Below, piece after piece: positions 6,778-7,685 of a DNA stretch of 7,685 bases. The number at the start of each line of letters is the position of its first letter. The stretch's first letter is position 1. The position numbers and the translations under genes are program-made. The notes below the pieces were generated by a model. That model saw only the letters and a program-made list of their open reading frames with translations, was not told where the DNA came from and searched no databases. This stretch comes from Puniceicoccales bacterium (GTDB taxonomy: Bacteria > Verrucomicrobiota > Verrucomicrobiia > Opitutales > JAIRKQ01). Where the stretch lies: positions 1 to 7,685 of the forward strand of contig JAITET010000002.1 in the NCBI GenBank assembly GCA_031281895.1, in the 5' to 3' direction.

Positions 6778-6892
6778 CTGTACATGGAAAAAACTTCACC
6801 CATTGGGATTATAGAAATCAACATCCCATCCGTATTTCCCATTCCTTTATACAGTCTAAACCTAAGCGACGGTTATGATTAATGCTCCATGA

Positions 6893-7102
6893 TTAGTTTT
6901 CTGCCAATATTTGTAACCAGTCACAATAGACTTCCGTATTTTCTTCAAACGAAGACAGGGCCCCACCAAATTCTGTACAACGATCTTCATTCTGAACGGA
7001 AATCTTTTCATCGATTTCATATCTGAAGACATCGTAGGTTTCATTTTCAGCCGGGACACGCAGTTCAACCCTATCATCTCCCACAAAATCTCTCCATTTC
7101 AT
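6893..7102 (-). CDS. Small acidic protein of unknown function (69 residues)
   Basis: I do not recognise this family. The 69-residue product (MKWRDFVGDDRVELRVPAEN at the start, CDWLQILAEN at the end) is soluble-looking, rich in Asp and Glu, with two cysteines (in DRCTEF and VYCDW) and no signal peptide or membrane segment. The coding call rests on a very strong Shine-Dalgarno, AGGAGG (7112-7117 on the minus strand), 9 nt before the ATG at 7102, the best ribosome binding site in the window. A second minus-strand ORF over the same bases (6862-7086) lacks such a site and is probably a shadow. It is oriented toward the tRNA and away from the 33-residue gene, and seems separately transcribed because a terminator-like hairpin lies upstream of its likely promoter. 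Confidence 0.72.
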   Translation of the reverse strand: MKWRDFVGDDRVELRVPAENETYDVFRYEIDEKISVQNEDRCTEFGGALSSFEENTEVYCDWLQILAEN

Positions 7103-7110
7103 ATATTTTA

Positions 7111-7126
7111 ACCTCCTCGGAGAGGT
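7111..7126 (-). promoter_or_regulatory. Inverted repeat covering the Shine-Dalgarno of the 69-residue gene
   Basis: Reading the minus strand, ACCTC (7126-7122) pairs with GAGGT (7115-7111) around a 6-nt loop. The 3' arm and adjoining loop bases contain the AGGAGG ribosome binding site, so the hairpin would partly hide it. The pairing is visible; a regulatory role is inference. Confidence 0.4.
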
Positions 7127-7141
7127 GAGACTAGCAAATAC

Positions 7142-7187
7142 CTTAAAAAAGGCAACATGTTATTTTACAATAATACGCGAATCTCAA
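7142..7187 (-). promoter_or_regulatory. Candidate promoter for the 69-residue gene
   Basis: On the minus strand, TTGAGA (7187-7182) and AATAAC (7164-7159) are 17 nt apart, matching sigma-70 boxes at 5/6 and 4/6. An overlapping pair, TTGTAA (7170-7165) and TTTAAG (7147-7142), also has a 17-nt spacer with 4/6 each. Either would place a start within about 60 nt of the ATG. The region is AT-rich, so this is tentative. Confidence 0.3.
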
Positions 7188-7196
7188 AAAAGAAGA

Positions 7197-7225
7197 GAAA
7201 AAACAAAAAAATCCTAGGGAAGGAT
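7197..7225 (-). terminator. Rho-independent-type terminator after the 33-residue gene
   Basis: On the minus strand, ATCCT (7225-7221), loop TCCCT, and AGGAT (7215-7211) form a short 5-bp stem followed at once by a run of T interrupted by a single G (7210 down to about 7197). The U tract is strong and the stem is short. It lies about 50 nt beyond the stop of the 33-residue gene, as expected for its terminator. Confidence 0.5.
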
Positions 7226-7275
7226 GGATCAACCCAATTAAACGCAGGGATTTCAAGATATACCTGTGCAATGGT

Positions 7276-7377
7276 CTAGTTTCCCCAGAGCCTCTTCTTA
7301 TGCCTATTAGCTTTCGAGCGCTTACTACGCTTATGTTTGTTCATCTTGAGACGACGCTTTTTCTTCAGATTTCCCAT
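7276..7377 (-). CDS. Very small basic ribosomal protein, bS22/mS38 (AURKAIP1/COX24) family
   Basis: This 33-residue ORF reads MGNLKKKRRLKMNKHKRS, then KRSKANRHKKRLWGN. More than half of its residues are Lys, Arg or His. The pattern KKRRLKMxKHKxxKRxKxxRxxKR is that of the COX24/AURKAIP1 C-terminal domain, known in mitochondrial ribosomes as mS38 and in mycobacteria as the 33-residue bS22, which starts in the same way (MG.., then KKRR, then M.K). Such proteins insert into rRNA near the 30S decoding region. It is short enough for gene callers to miss. The start ATG 7377 is the only one, because an in-frame TAG lies a few codons upstream. No clear Shine-Dalgarno is seen. A terminator-like hairpin follows, and the peroxiredoxin gene diverges 96 nt away. 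The family assignment is from recalled sequence pattern. Confidence 0.82.
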   Translation of the reverse strand: MGNLKKKRRLKMNKHKRSKRSKANRHKKRLWGN

Positions 7378-7401
7378 ATTGAATCGACAAAATATCTAGC
7401 T

Positions 7402-7430
7402 TTGGCCTACGATTAAAAATATGTTATGTA
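7402..7430 (+). promoter_or_regulatory. Possible promoter for the peroxiredoxin gene
   Basis: TTGGCC (7402-7407) and TATGTA (7425-7430) are separated by 17 nt in the 96-nt divergent intergenic stretch. The -10 match is poor. No clear binding site for a peroxide regulator such as OxyR or PerR was seen. Confidence 0.2.
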
Positions 7431-7473
7431 AGTAAAGAACTTTTTTCTAGATTTTTATCTTTACAGGAACGAA

Positions 7474-7685
7474 ATGGAGGCATATAAGAAGCCCATGCAA
7501 ACTTTAGTGGGGAAGAAGGCTCCAAAATTTTCAGCAATGGCAGTAATTAATGGTTGCAACATTGTGCCAGGTTTTTCATTGGAACAGTTTTTCGGCAAAA
7601 AGTATGTCGTTTTATTTTTCTATCCCAAAGATTTTACATTTGTTTGCCCCACCGAAATCTGGGCATTTCAGGAAAAGGTACAGGA
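7474..7685 (+). CDS. 2-Cys peroxiredoxin (AhpC/Prx type), 5' part, cut by window end
   Basis: Peroxiredoxins reduce hydrogen peroxide and organic peroxides through a peroxidatic cysteine. The 70 visible residues match the N-terminus of typical 2-Cys peroxiredoxins: LVGKKAPKFSAMAV, then KKYVVLFFYPKDFTFVCPTE with the peroxidatic Cys58 in the invariant P-x-x-x-(T/S)-x-x-C arrangement (Pro51, Thr55, Cys58), then IWAFQEKV. The resolving cysteine, expected near the C-terminus, lies outside the window. The start ATG 7474 is supported by AGGA (7465-7468), 5 nt upstream; an internal ATG at 7495 is less likely. The gene diverges from the 33-residue ribosomal-protein ORF. It could be called ahpC or a Prx1/tryparedoxin-peroxidase-like gene; the fragment does not decide. 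Confidence 0.93.
   Translation, partial: MEAYKKPMQTLVGKKAPKFSAMAVINGCNIVPGFSLEQFFGKKYVVLFFYPKDFTFVCPTEIWAFQEKVQ

Noticed and set aside
6804..6828. Hairpin TGGGAT/ATCCCA after tRNA-Ser as a terminator
   Set aside because: The 6-bp stem has a 13-nt loop and no T tract follows. The 6778-6892 stretch otherwise shows nothing supportable.
6862..7086. Minus-strand ORF of 74 codons overlapping the 69-residue gene
   Set aside because: The two frames share most of their bases, but only the 69-residue frame has the AGGAGG site at correct spacing.
1..7685. CRISPR array, insertion sequence, phage or defence system
   Set aside because: No spaced direct repeats, transposase or integrase-like ORFs, or terminal inverted repeats were seen; the genes are core housekeeping functions.

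Overview
This window looks like part of a bacterial chromosome from the PVC superphylum, most likely Verrucomicrobia-related. Three things point there: the gene order nusA-infB-rbfA-(DHH phosphoesterase)-truB-ribF, with no ylxR or L7Ae-like gene between nusA and infB; the wording of NusA (N-terminus 'SVLEYMEKEKGISR'); and the IF-2 block 'KPFQLISKLMSMNIFASMNQ'. This assignment is from recognised family wording, not a search. The DNA is fairly AT-rich, genes are tightly packed, and two core genes (infB, ribF) look broken or shortened. That would fit a host-associated or reducing genome, but this is inference.

Positions 31-6378 form one plus-strand translation/RNA-metabolism operon with gaps of only 4 to 9 nt: nusA (transcription elongation/antitermination), infB in two reading frames (IF-2), rbfA (30S maturation), an NrnA-like DHH/DHHA1 phosphoesterase, truB (tRNA psi55 synthase) and ribF. 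The IF-2 N-terminal ORF (1294-1938) and the GTPase-bearing ORF (1943-3727) are in different frames. Their open frames overlap across a T7A8 homopolymer, so removing one base there would give one continuous IF-2 of about 810 residues. The second ORF also has its own Shine-Dalgarno-like AAAGGA before a TTG. RibF stops exactly where its FAD-synthetase domain ends; the riboflavin kinase domain is absent.

Positions 6424-6777 hold two RNA genes on the plus strand: the small bacterial SRP RNA (ffs) and a type II tRNA-Ser(GCU) with encoded CCA. Between them is an intergenic stretch with a 12-bp tandem duplication inside an inverted repeat.

The last part (6893-7685) has two very small minus-strand genes: a 69-residue acidic protein of unknown function with a very strong Shine-Dalgarno, and a 33-residue, extremely basic protein of the bS22/mS38 (AURKAIP1/COX24) ribosomal family. 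Divergent from the latter is the 5' end of a 2-Cys peroxiredoxin (AhpC/Prx) that runs off the window. The strongest items for follow-up are the infB frame break at the poly-T/poly-A run, the kinase-less RibF, and the two tiny minus-strand genes.
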